Of a stretch of 15,234 nucleotides of DNA, positions 1 through 6,533 are shown piece after piece. Source of the DNA: Candidatus Moraniibacteriota bacterium. Lineage in GTDB: Bacteria; Patescibacteriota; Minisyncoccia; Moranbacterales; GCA-2747515. The stretch covers positions 1 to 15,234 of the forward strand of contig JAOZUJ010000019.1 of the NCBI GenBank assembly GCA_029938745.1, written 5' to 3'. How positions within the stretch are numbered: the first letter of the stretch is position 1; each line of letters opens with the position of its first letter. A program made the position numbers and the translations under genes. A model generated the notes under the pieces. The model searched no databases. It was not told where the DNA came from and was given only the letters and a program-made list of their open reading frames with translations.

Positions 1-10
1 TTAATGACCC

Positions 11-45
11 AGTTAACTACCCCTTTTAAGGGGTAGTTAACTTTT
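11..45 (+). terminator. Hairpin with short T run, probable terminator of a gene to the left
   Basis: A 13-bp perfect inverted repeat, AGTTAACTACCCC (11-23) and GGGGTAGTTAACT (30-42), encloses the loop TTTTAA and is followed by TTTT (42-45). The GC-rich base of the loop side and the T run fit an intrinsic terminator reading to the right, so it probably ends a gene that lies outside the window. The T run is short, and the structure could instead be a repeat at the break point of the truncated gene that follows. Confidence 0.6.
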
Positions 46-1006
46 AAAAACATCAGCAATTAACCCATCTAGTGAGCAAAAATCAAACTTGTACACCACA
101 CTAGTGCCATGGTATAATATACAAAGTAAAACAAATCAAAAAATAAATTGAAACTTTACAAGAGGGTTAAATGATATATTAAATATAAGTCCTATCAGCT
201 TTAATTGGAAAGATGAAACAGGGTATGATACACAAAACTCATATTATGGTTTTAGTGCACAAAATATTCAAAAAAACATCCCAGAAGCAGTTGGAAAAGA
301 TCAACAAGGATATCTCACATTATCAGACAGACCAATCATTGCAACAGCAATAAATGCAATCAAAGAGCAAAACATTACAATAACATCAAATACATTACAA
401 ACAGGTCAAAATATAAATACGCTACAGCAACTTCAAATATCAGTAGATGAAAATCTCGCAAGTATAGAAAAGCAGTTTGCAGATGTGTACGGACAGGTTT
501 CAAACCTGTCTCTACAAATAGATGATATGGAAAATAATTTATTGGAAAAACTACGAGAAGATATAGATTTAATAGATAAAACACAAAACACATTACTTGC
601 AACAGTATCAACAAACACAGATACAATCATCGCAATAAATGAAAATATGTTATTTACAACAACAGCAGAAAATGAAAAAAATATCATAACAATAAGTGGT
701 ATTACAGTGATAGATGAATTGAAAGTAAATCGTATTGCAATAAATGATACCTTAACAGAAGAAAAGAATGGTGAGGACGTAAATACTGCTTCAATTGGAA
801 CAGTAGAAATTCCTGTAGGAGAAACAGAAATTATCGTTGAGACAACTGCCATTGAGATGGGCGGGCGAGTTTTTGTGACGCTTGTAAGTGAGATGAGCGG
901 TAATACTTTTTACGTAGAAAAAGATTTTGATAATCAGAAATTTACAATTATTATCGATCACAGTTTAGATAGTATTGTAGAATTTGATTGGTTTTTGATT
1001 AATTAG
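44..1006 (+). pseudogene. Remnant of a surface/tail-fibre-like protein with S74 chaperone domain, coiled coil and C-terminal beta domain
   Basis: One frame is open from 41 to the TAG at 1004-1006 except for a TGA at 149-151. After the TGA it reads like the C-terminal half of an S74 (endosialidase chaperone) protein: GLNDIL, SFNWK (197-211), GFSAQ (248-262), IPEAVG (278-295) and LTLSDRPIIA (314-343). A heptad-like coiled coil follows (about 380-640). The last ~80 residues start near GTVEIPVGET and end in FDWFLIN, the small beta domain often found at the end of such CPR proteins (family knowledge). S74 domains trimerise surface fibres and cleave themselves off; the serine cleavage motif expected upstream is not visible. 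No ATG, GTG or TTG lies in frame between the TGA and GTG 485, so only 173 residues (485-1006) could be made with a usual start. I read it as a 5'-truncated, decaying gene. The part before 149 is only tentatively coding. Confidence 0.6.
89..118 (+). promoter_or_regulatory. Promoter-like site inside the S74 remnant
   Basis: TTGTAC (89-94) lies 18 bases before TATAAT (113-118), which is preceded by TG in the extended -10 position (TGGTATAAT). The match is good, but the same bases read as codons W-Y-N-I in the frame of the remnant, so the site may be coincidental. Transcription from it would give an RNA with no good start codon for the remnant. Confidence 0.3.
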
Positions 1007-1053
1007 TGAATGGTAGTTTGAAACATGGTTTCAAGTTTCGTCGTTGGTGTTTA

Positions 1054-1084
1054 TTGTTTGTAAATTTTGGTATTCGTGTATAAT
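1054..1084 (+). promoter_or_regulatory. Possible nrdR promoter
   Basis: A perfect -10 TATAAT lies at 1079-1084, 36 bases before the nrdR start codon. The -35 is weak: TTGTTT (1054-1059, spacing 19) or TTGTAA (1058-1063, spacing 15). No NrdR-box dyad is evident next to it. Confidence 0.4.
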
Positions 1085-1120
1085 GTTAATTATCAACTAC
1101 TAATTACCAAATATTAAATT

Positions 1121-1579
1121 ATGAAATGTCCATTTTGTAAAAAACCACAGCAGACTCGTGTTGTAGATTCGCGTACGATTAAAGAAGGTCGTAGTGTGCG
1201 TCGGCGACGAGAGTGTTTGAAATGCAAGGAGCGTTTTACGACGTATGAAGAACTGGAGCTTTTGCGATTAACAGTGATAAAGCGTGATGGCACGAGAGAA
1301 GAATATAATCGTGAAAAAGTGGAAAGTGGATTGCGACGCGCCTTGAAAAAGAGGCCTGTATCGGAGGAACAAATTGAACAATTGATCGCACAAATTGAAT
1401 ATGACATTCAATCAAAAGAAAAACGTGAAATGAAAAGTCGTACGATTGGAAAAATCATCATGAACCATTTGCGTGATGTGGATGATGTGGCCTTTATACG
1501 ATTTGCGAGTGTGTATAAATCAGTTGGTTCTGCTGACAGTTTCCGTAAGGTAATCCAAGATGTAATGAGGGATGAGTAA
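1121..1579 (+). CDS. nrdR: Transcriptional repressor NrdR
   Basis: NrdR is the zinc-ribbon/ATP-cone repressor that switches off ribonucleotide reductase genes when dATP is plentiful. The 152-residue length is typical for the family. The N-terminal zinc ribbon has Cys3 and Cys6 (CPFC) paired with Cys32 and Cys35 (CLKC), joined by the conserved segment VVDSR...RRRREC. The signature RFTTYE follows. An ATP-cone domain fills residues ~49-139, with VIKRDGTREEYNREKV and the near-invariant VAFIRFASVYKSV close to its end. The start is ATG 1121, preceded by ATT and without a clear Shine-Dalgarno site. The next gene begins 5 bases after its stop, so the two are probably cotranscribed. No ribonucleotide reductase gene lies in the window. 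Confidence 0.95.
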   Translation: MKCPFCKKPQQTRVVDSRTIKEGRSVRRRRECLKCKERFTTYEELELLRLTVIKRDGTREEYNREKVESGLRRALKKRPVSEEQIEQLIAQIEYDIQSKEKREMKSRTIGKIIMNHLRDVDDVAFIRFASVYKSVGSADSFRKVIQDVMRDE

Positions 1580-1584
1580 ATGAT

Positions 1585-1806
1585 ATGCGTATAACGGTAA
1601 AAGTAATTCCACGAGCGCATAAAAATATTGTGGAGTTATGTGATGATGGAACATATAAAGTGCGTGTAACGACATCACCAACAGATGGAAAAGCAAATAT
1701 TGCTGTGCAAAAAATACTTGCACAGTATTTTGATGTGTCAAAAAGCAATGTATATATTGTGCATGGTGCTACGTCACGGATAAAACTTGTGGAGATTGAT
1801 AATTGA
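1585..1806 (+). CDS. DUF167 (YggU-family) small protein
   Basis: This 73-residue protein matches the YggU/DUF167 family: a V-x-V-x-P-x-A start (ITVKVIPRAHKN), the central Y-K-V-R-V-T-T-S-P-T-D-G-K-A-N block, then a helix (IAVQKILAQYFDV) and the closing V-x-I-V-H-G-A-T-S-R-I-K. The cellular role of the family is not established. It starts 5 bases after nrdR, with GAGGG (1567-1571) upstream inside the end of nrdR, one of the few Shine-Dalgarno-like sequences in the window. It ends in TGA and is followed by the palindrome and terminator. The conserved pairing with nrdR is seen here only as adjacency; a functional link is not implied by the sequence. Confidence 0.88.
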   Translation: MRITVKVIPRAHKNIVELCDDGTYKVRVTTSPTDGKANIAVQKILAQYFDVSKSNVYIVHGATSRIKLVEIDN

Positions 1807-1823
1807 GAAAAACTTTATAATCT

Positions 1824-1875
1824 TGTTGAACATACCATTGAACATACCATGGTATGTTCAATGGTATGTTCAACA
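1824..1875. repeat. 52-bp perfect palindrome built from four 12-bp units
   Basis: Two direct copies of TTGAACATACCA (1826-1837, 1838-1849) are followed by two copies of its reverse complement TGGTATGTTCAA (1850-1861, 1862-1873), flanked by TG and CA. Every base from 1824 to 1875 pairs with its mirror, with the centre between 1849 and 1850. As RNA it would give a 24-26 bp hairpin; as DNA it could be a cruciform or a multi-site operator. No T run follows it directly, so it is not itself a classic terminator; the terminator is the next hairpin. Confidence 0.97.
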
Positions 1876-1876
1876 C

Positions 1877-1909
1877 AAAAATAGTTCTTGCATGTAAGAA
1901 CTATTTTTT
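1877..1909 (+). terminator. Intrinsic terminator of the nrdR-DUF167 operon
   Basis: The inverted repeat AAAAATAGTTCTT (1877-1889) and AAGAACTATTTTT (1896-1908) surrounds the loop GCATGT, and its 3' side runs into six T (1904-1909). The A run on the 5' side means it could also work in the opposite direction. It stands alone after the palindrome and before the comEC promoters, a natural operon boundary. Confidence 0.85.
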
Positions 1910-1915
1910 ATTTAT

Positions 1916-1945
1916 TTGACTTTGTGAGTGTCTTTCTAATATACT
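1916..1945 (+). promoter_or_regulatory. Upstream comEC promoter (P1)
   Basis: TTGACT (1916-1921) and TATACT (1940-1945) each match five of six consensus bases, with a spacing of 18. The predicted start of transcription is near 1952, at the foot of a small hairpin TCTACC-TCATT-GGTAGA (1952-1968). The -10 lies in the 12-mer CTAATATACTAA (1936-1947), which recurs at the second promoter. Confidence 0.6.
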
Positions 1946-1960
1946 AATCTATCTACCTCA

Positions 1961-1989
1961 TTGGTAGACAAGCTAATTACTAATATACT
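1961..1989 (+). promoter_or_regulatory. Downstream comEC promoter (P2), near-leaderless
   Basis: TTGGTA (1961-1966) is spaced 17 bases from TATACT (1984-1989), again within CTAATATACTAA (1980-1991). Transcription would start at about 1996-1997, only one or two bases before the comEC ATG at 1998, so an mRNA from P2 would have almost no leader. The -35 sits in the right arm of the 1952-1968 hairpin. Confidence 0.55.
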
Positions 1990-1997
1990 AAGTAGGC

Positions 1998-3452
1998 ATG
2001 TCTATTTCTTTGCCACATATTTCACGCATTATATTTGCGGGTTCAGTTGGATTTATTTGTGGAATCGTTTTAATATCATTTTTTACTCTTTCAATTGATG
2101 CTATATTGATTGCGATTATTTTGTGTACTGTTGGGTTTTTTGTTATTTTTTATAAAAGTGAATTTGTATGGATTGTTATTGTATTTATACTTTTATTTGG
2201 AATTGGTGCAGTAGCTATGCAGGGAACGTTGGATGATATTGTAAAGAAAAATGCAATTGTGGGGACTATTTTGAACGGTGAAGCATACGTTATTGATGAT
2301 GTCGTACGAACAGATTGGCAATCAAAAGTAATCGCACAGTACAATGATGATATTACGGTACTTATTCAAGATGAAAAATATACAAATGTTGTTCGTGGTG
2401 ATATTTTATTATTACAATGTACGAGTGCATTGCCAGAGAACTTTGAAGATTTTGATTATCAAAAATATCTTGCAATGAAAGGTGTTGATTATATATGTGA
2501 GGATTTTGAATATACAATTATAGGACATCAAGATTCTATTTTAAATGCACTTGCACGAGCGCGTGTGTATATGGAAAATATTGTAAATACGATGATTCCA
2601 GCGCCACAATCAGCACTTGCAAACGGATTATTATTTGGTGGAGATGATCGACTTTCTGAGGATTTACAACAAAAATTTGCCGTTACGGGAATGACACATA
2701 TTGTTGCAGTAAGTGGATATAATGTATCTGTGATTGTAATGGCGGTGATGGCAGTTGCAATATTTGTTGGCGTGCATCGCAAGTACGCAGTTTTGATTGC
2801 GATTTTTGGTGTTTTGTTATTTGTTGCGCTGATTGGATTTCCATCATCTGGTGTGCGTGCTGCAATTATGGGGATTTTGATTTTAGTTGCTGCATCATAT
2901 GGGCGTGTATCGTATATGTATGGTGCAATTTTGTTTACTGCGGCAGTTATGTTGGTGTTTAATCCACTTTTGTTGCGATATGATATTGGATTCCAATTGT
3001 CATTTTTGGCGACGCTTGGGATTGTTGTTGTGTATCCAATTTTGGAGAAATTATTTATGCGTCGCAAGACATCAATTGGTATTGTAGAAATACTTCTTAT
3101 GACAATTAGTGCACAAATATTTGTTTTACCAATTATCGTGTATCACTTTCATATTTTATCCGTCGTGTCACTTCTGGTAAATGTTTTAGTTTTACCGATT
3201 TTGCCAATCACAATGTTGTTTGTTTTTTTGATGATTGTTATTAGTTTCATATTTTATCCACTAGCAATGTTTTTTGGGTGGTTGTCATATTTTTTGTTAT
3301 CTTATGAAATTAAGGTCATTGATTTTTTTGCGCAGGTTGGGTGGAATAGTATTGAGATAATGGATGTACATCTATTGTGGTTTACTCTATATTATATTAT
3401 GCTCATTGGTGTTGTAGTCGTTGCTAGTAAAATGAAAAAAAATGAAGTATAG
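1998..3452 (+). CDS. comEC: ComEC membrane channel half (competence domain protein)
   Basis: ComEC forms the inner-membrane channel through which one DNA strand enters during natural transformation. This 484-residue protein has N-terminal membrane segments (about 10-75), a soluble OB-like domain (about 85-175), then the polytopic competence domain with hallmark motifs GLLFGGDDRL (210-219), TGMTHIVAVSGYNVS (230-244), GFPSSGVRAAIM (280-291) and NPLLLRYDIGFQLSF (322-336). The metallo-beta-lactamase domain that ends full-length ComEC is missing here and is encoded by the next ORF, which overlaps by 11 bases. The ATG at 1998 has no Shine-Dalgarno site and lies next to promoter P2. The gene stops in TAG just after an A8 run. 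Whether the cell is transformable cannot be judged from this gene alone. Confidence 0.92.
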   Translation: MSISLPHISRIIFAGSVGFICGIVLISFFTLSIDAILIAIILCTVGFFVIFYKSEFVWIVIVFILLFGIGAVAMQGTLDDIVKKNAIVGTILNGEAYVIDDVVRTDWQSKVIAQYNDDITVLIQDEKYTNVVRGDILLLQCTSALPENFEDFDYQKYLAMKGVDYICEDFEYTIIGHQDSILNALARARVYMENIVNTMIPAPQSALANGLLFGGDDRLSEDLQQKFAVTGMTHIVAVSGYNVSVIVMAVMAVAIFVGVHRKYAVLIAIFGVLLFVALIGFPSSGVRAAIMGILILVAASYGRVSYMYGAILFTAAVMLVFNPLLLRYDIGFQLSFLATLGIVVVYPILEKLFMRRKTSIGIVEILLMTISAQIFVLPIIVYHFHILSVVSLLVNVLVLPILPITMLFVFLMIVISFIFYPLAMFFGWLSYFLLSYEIKVIDFFAQVGWNSIEIMDVHLLWFTLYYIMLIGVVVVASKMKKNEV

Positions 3453-4296
3453 AAAAATTATATACATTGTGGTGAGTGTGTGCATTGTGTTTGCAATTGT
3501 GTGTGGTGTTGTGTTGTATCAAATGTCACATTTTGCAGAAACAAGGGTGGCTTTTTTGGATGTCGGACAAGGTGATGCAATTTTAATTTCACGAGGCTCA
3601 CAACAAATACTAATTGACGGTGGGCGAGACAGTACAATTTTATTGGAACAACTTGGTAGACAGATGCCATTTTGGGATCGTAATATTGATATTGTTATTG
3701 CAACACATCCAGATAGTGATCATATTGACGGACTTATTGGCGTGTTCAAAAATTATTCTGTTGATCAATTTTGGCACACAAATGCTCCTAAAGATACATC
3801 TATATATAGAACGCTTAGGGATCAAGCAAAAAATGAGATTGGCATAGAAGACGTAATTGCATATAGCGGATTGAGTGCAGTTATTGATAGTAACACAAAG
3901 CTAGATGTGGTCTATCCGTTTACGAGTGATGTGAGTGATACTGGTGACATAAATGATGCAAGTATTGTAACATTATTACATATTGGTGATGAAATATTTT
4001 ATTTTGGTGGTGATCTGACATCTGATATTGAGGGCAAATTACCCGTGAGTGATGACATAACGGTATTGAAAGCAAGCCATCATGGTTCAAAATCATCAAC
4101 AGATAATACTTTTTTACAAAAAACTTTACCGCGAGATGTGGTGATTTCTGTTGGAGAAAATAATCGATATGGGCATCCACATAAAGAGGTGATTGAAAAT
4201 ATATTATCTGTGGATGCACAAATTTTTCGTACAGACAAAAATGGAACAATTGTGTATAAGTGTGCAGAAGAAAAATGTAGAGTTGATTTTGAGTGA
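3442..4296 (+). CDS. ComEC C-terminal metallo-beta-lactamase domain, membrane anchored
   Basis: This 284-residue protein is the extracytoplasmic nuclease-like domain of ComEC/Rec2 as a separate ORF. A transmembrane segment at about residues 5-27 is followed by FLDVGQGDA (38-46), ILIDGG, the metal-binding motif THPDSDH (88-94), NDAS (171-174), GGD (189-191), the SHHGS motif (212-216) and HPH (245-247). In ComEC this domain is thought to degrade the non-transported strand. Its ATG lies inside the A8 run that ends the channel ORF, in the +1 frame relative to it, so the two are translationally coupled or made as a fusion by slippage. It ends in TGA; the ndk promoter begins within its last codons. 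A stand-alone secreted MBL hydrolase is possible, but the position makes the ComEC role much more likely. Confidence 0.9.
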   Translation: MKYRKIIYIVVSVCIVFAIVCGVVLYQMSHFAETRVAFLDVGQGDAILISRGSQQILIDGGRDSTILLEQLGRQMPFWDRNIDIVIATHPDSDHIDGLIGVFKNYSVDQFWHTNAPKDTSIYRTLRDQAKNEIGIEDVIAYSGLSAVIDSNTKLDVVYPFTSDVSDTGDINDASIVTLLHIGDEIFYFGGDLTSDIEGKLPVSDDITVLKASHHGSKSSTDNTFLQKTLPRDVVISVGENNRYGHPHKEVIENILSVDAQIFRTDKNGTIVYKCAEEKCRVDFE

Positions 4297-4310
4297 TATT
4301 ATGGTATAAT
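4283..4310 (+). promoter_or_regulatory. ndk promoter, extended -10
   Basis: TTGATT (4283-4288) is spaced 16 bases from a perfect TATAAT (4305-4310) that carries an upstream TG (TGGTATAAT). The -35 lies inside the 3' end of the preceding gene. The expected start near 4317 gives a leader of about 33 bases before the ndk ATG. Confidence 0.65.
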
Positions 4311-4349
4311 ATTTTATAACATTTTGTTAATTATTTATTTGTAAAAAAT

Positions 4350-4955
4350 ATGGAAAATACAGCACGACGAGAAAGAACATTTGTGATTATTAAGCCTGAC
4401 GGTATACAGCGTGCGTTGATTGGAAATATTGTGTCACGTTTTGAACAAACCGGATTAAAGTTTGTTGGCTTTAAATTTCTCGTGCCAACAGAGGATCAGT
4501 GTTGGACGCATTATAATAAGACAGATGATTGGTTTTTGGAAAAAGGCGCAAATATTGTGAAGGCACGAAAAGAAGCTGGCGTTTCTGTTGAAAAAGATGA
4601 TATTGAATATGGAAAAGATATTGTTAAGCAGTTGGTTACATTTATGACATCTGGTCCAGTGCTGGCAATGGTACTTGAAGGCAATGAGGCTGTCGGTATT
4701 GTAACAAAAATTGTTGGCTCGACAGAACCATTATCATCTGATGTAGGAACAATTCGCGGAGACTTGACAGTTGACTCGTATGATCTTGCCGGCGTAGATG
4801 AGAGAGCAGTTCGTAACCTGATCCATTGTAGTGATTGTCCAGAAGAGGCTGAGCGTGAAACAAAAATCTGGTTTGACGAAAAAGAGTTGATTGACTATCG
4901 TTTAGTTGGAGGACAAATTCTGTATGATGTAAATTTGGATGGCATATTGGAGTAA
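4350..4955 (+). CDS. ndk: Nucleoside diphosphate kinase with internal insertions
   Basis: NDK transfers the gamma phosphate of ATP to other (deoxy)nucleoside diphosphates through a phosphohistidine. Family landmarks are present in order: RTFVIIKPDGIQR (9-21), the dyad-region helix, MTSGPVLAMVLEG (99-111), GTIRGDL (133-139) and the active-site stretch NLIHCSDCPEEAERE, with catalytic His159. At 201 residues it is about 50-60 longer than usual NDKs (140-150). One extra block of about 28 residues sits after HY (54-55), roughly 56-95. A second of about 9 lies between GDL and the active site (about 140-155), and the C-terminus is also extended. The core is intact, so an active enzyme is expected. 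It is a single gene with its own promoter, between comEC and tuf. Confidence 0.95.
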   Translation: MENTARRERTFVIIKPDGIQRALIGNIVSRFEQTGLKFVGFKFLVPTEDQCWTHYNKTDDWFLEKGANIVKARKEAGVSVEKDDIEYGKDIVKQLVTFMTSGPVLAMVLEGNEAVGIVTKIVGSTEPLSSDVGTIRGDLTVDSYDLAGVDERAVRNLIHCSDCPEEAERETKIWFDEKELIDYRLVGGQILYDVNLDGILE

Positions 4956-5033
4956 AAAGTCTATAATGTTCATAAAATTGTAAGTAAGTTACTTTACAGA
5001 CTGTTGACTTTATAACTTTTGATTACACTGCTC

Positions 5034-5060
5034 TTGACACCAAAAACGATTAGTGATAAT
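5034..5060 (+). promoter_or_regulatory. Candidate tuf promoter
   Basis: A perfect -35 TTGACA (5034-5039) is followed after 15 bases by GATAAT (5055-5060, five of six). The spacing is short. It would give a leader of about 180 bases. Other candidates in the same gap are TTGCGT/TACAAT (5113-5141, spacing 17), and TATAAT at 5184-5189 without a good -35. The choice cannot be made from sequence alone. The rest of the 292-base gap (4956-5247) holds no gene or RNA that I recognise. Confidence 0.4.
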
Positions 5061-5116
5061 GTATTTATACCGCTTAGGAAAACTTTGGGTGGAAAGCAGA
5101 AAATTTGCACATTTGC

Positions 5117-5161
5117 GTAAATGAGAAAAATCATTTACAATACTTGGGTGTTAATTTTTTT
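5117..5161 (+). promoter_or_regulatory. Hairpins and T7 run in the tuf leader, possible attenuator
   Basis: GTAAATGA (5117-5124) and TCATTTAC (5131-5138) form an 8-bp stem with loop GAAAAA. Next to it AATAC (5139-5143) and GTGTT (5148-5152) can form a weaker stem, followed by AA and seven T (5155-5161). The arrangement resembles a leader attenuator, but the second stem is weak. The first stem also overlaps a possible -10 (TACAAT 5136-5141). Confidence 0.35.
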
Positions 5162-5247
5162 ATGTTTATATAAAAATTTAATTTATAATTAATAATTAGT
5201 TTGCTCGTATGTGTGGTTAATTGCATATGGAGCACAAAAGTAAAACT

Positions 5248-6438
5248 ATGACTGAAGATTTTGATCGCAGTAAACCGCATGTAAATGTGGGAACAATTGG
5301 TCACGTTGACCATGGAAAAACAACAACAACTGCTGCACTTTTGCATGTATTGTCTCTTAAAGGACTTGCAGAAGCAAAAAATGTTGATGAGATTGACAAT
5401 GCACCAGAAGAAAAAGAACGTGGTATCACAATTGCAACTGCACATTGTGAATATAATTCAGAAAAACGACATTATGCACACGTTGATTGTCCAGGACATG
5501 CTGATTATATCAAAAATATGATCACAGGTGCTGCACAGATGGATGGTGCTATTTTGGTAGTAAGTGCTACTGATGGTCCTATGCCACAAACACGTGAGCA
5601 CATTTTGCTTGCACGTCAAGTTGGTGTACCTGAGATTGTTGTGTTTATTAACAAAACTGATCAAGTAGATGATGCAGAATTGGTAGAATTGGTAGAAGAA
5701 GAAGTTCGTGAACTTCTTACAAAATATGAATTTGATGGTGAAGGTGCTGCTGTTATACGCGGTAGTGCAATTAAGGCTCTTGATGTAAAAAGTGTGGATG
5801 ATGAAGATGCAAAGCCAATGCTTGATCTTTTGGACGCACTTGATGAAAAAATTCCACAACCAGAGCGTGATACAGAAAAAGATTTCCTTATGCCAATTGA
5901 AGATATTTTTTCAATCGAAGGTCGTGGTACTGTTGTAACAGGACGTATTGAGCGTGGACAGGTAAACATCAATGAAGAGGTGGAAATCGTTGGTCTTCGT
6001 GAAACACAAACAACAACTGTAACTGGTATTGAGATGTTCAACAAAAACCTTGATCATGGTGAGGCAGGTGATAATGCTGGAGTTTTGCTTCGCGGCACAA
6101 AAAAAGAGGATGTGGAGCGTGGTCAAGTTTTAGCAAAGCCAGGAAGTATTACTCCACACAATGAATTTGAATGTGAAGTATATATTTTGACAAAAGAAGA
6201 AGGTGGACGACATACGCCATTTTTCAAAGGCTATAAACCACAATTTTATATCCGAACAACAGATGTGACTGGTGAAGTTATCTTGCCAGAAGGAACAGAG
6301 ATGGTAATGCCAGGGGACACTATCACTCTAACAGTAAAGCTTGGTTCTGATGTAGCGATGGAGGAAGGAATGCGATTTGCAATCCGTGAAGGTGGACGAA
6401 CTGTTGGCGCTGGTGTAGCAACAAAAATTGTCAAATAA
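5248..6438 (+). CDS. tuf: Elongation factor Tu
   Basis: EF-Tu is the GTPase that delivers aminoacyl-tRNA to the ribosomal A site. From ATG 5248 it has 396 residues, the usual length. The start MTEDFDRSKPHVNVGTIGH aligns with the family's normal N-terminus; upstream in-frame ATG 5227 and TTG 5221 would add 7 or 9 unusual residues. GTPase motifs: G1 GHVDHGKT (18-25), G2 region ERGITI (57-62), G3 DCPGH with catalytic His84 (80-84), G4 NKTD (135-138) and the G5-like GSAIKAL. Domain 2 (EGRGTVVTGRIERG) and domain 3 (KPQFYIRTTDVTG, ending VGAGVATKIVK) are complete. The usual partners rpsL, rpsG and fusA are not upstream; ndk is. A hairpin follows the gene before rpsJ. Confidence 0.96.
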   Translation: MTEDFDRSKPHVNVGTIGHVDHGKTTTTAALLHVLSLKGLAEAKNVDEIDNAPEEKERGITIATAHCEYNSEKRHYAHVDCPGHADYIKNMITGAAQMDGAILVVSATDGPMPQTREHILLARQVGVPEIVVFINKTDQVDDAELVELVEEEVRELLTKYEFDGEGAAVIRGSAIKALDVKSVDDEDAKPMLDLLDALDEKIPQPERDTEKDFLMPIEDIFSIEGRGTVVTGRIERGQVNINEEVEIVGLRETQTTTVTGIEMFNKNLDHGEAGDNAGVLLRGTKKEDVERGQVLAKPGSITPHNEFECEVYILTKEEGGRHTPFFKGYKPQFYIRTTDVTGEVILPEGTEMVMPGDTITLTVKLGSDVAMEEGMRFAIREGGRTVGAGVATKIVK

Positions 6439-6456
6439 ATGATGATGAAAGTGGAC

Positions 6457-6490
6457 AACTTTAGCACTCTTTGCTAAAGTTCTCCCTTTT
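6457..6490 (+). terminator. Hairpin between tuf and rpsJ, partial terminator or attenuator
   Basis: A perfect 10-bp stem, AACTTTAGCA (6457-6466) and TGCTAAAGTT (6472-6481), has a 5-base loop CTCTT. The sequence after it, CTCCCTTTT, is pyrimidine-rich but not a clean T run, so termination may be partial, letting some transcripts continue from tuf into rpsJ. Confidence 0.5.
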
Positions 6491-6533
6491 CTCATTGTTA
6501 TGAGGAAATTAATTTGTAATGTGTTATTTCGCA

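Noticed and set aside
149..151. In-frame TGA in the S74 remnant could mean recoding of TGA to glycine, as in some CPR lineages.
   Set aside because: No ribosomal or other recognised gene in the window has an internal TGA, and TGA ends the DUF167 gene and the ComEC nuclease-domain gene at sensible places.
161..182. AGAGGG followed by ATG 171 looks like a ribosome binding site and start.
   Set aside because: The ATG frame stops after three codons, and the same bases code for the R-G-L-N-D part of the S74 homology in another frame.
2528..3067. 179-codon open frame on the minus strand.
   Set aside because: It lies fully inside comEC, has no recognisable domain, and reflects the codon bias of the real gene on the other strand.
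4962..4967. TATAAT right after ndk as a tuf promoter.
   Set aside because: There is no -35 at an acceptable distance; better candidates lie further downstream.
4956..5247. A tRNA or small RNA gene upstream of tuf, as in many bacteria.
   Set aside because: No T-arm consensus, no cloverleaf arms and no CCA end could be found; only hairpins typical of a leader.
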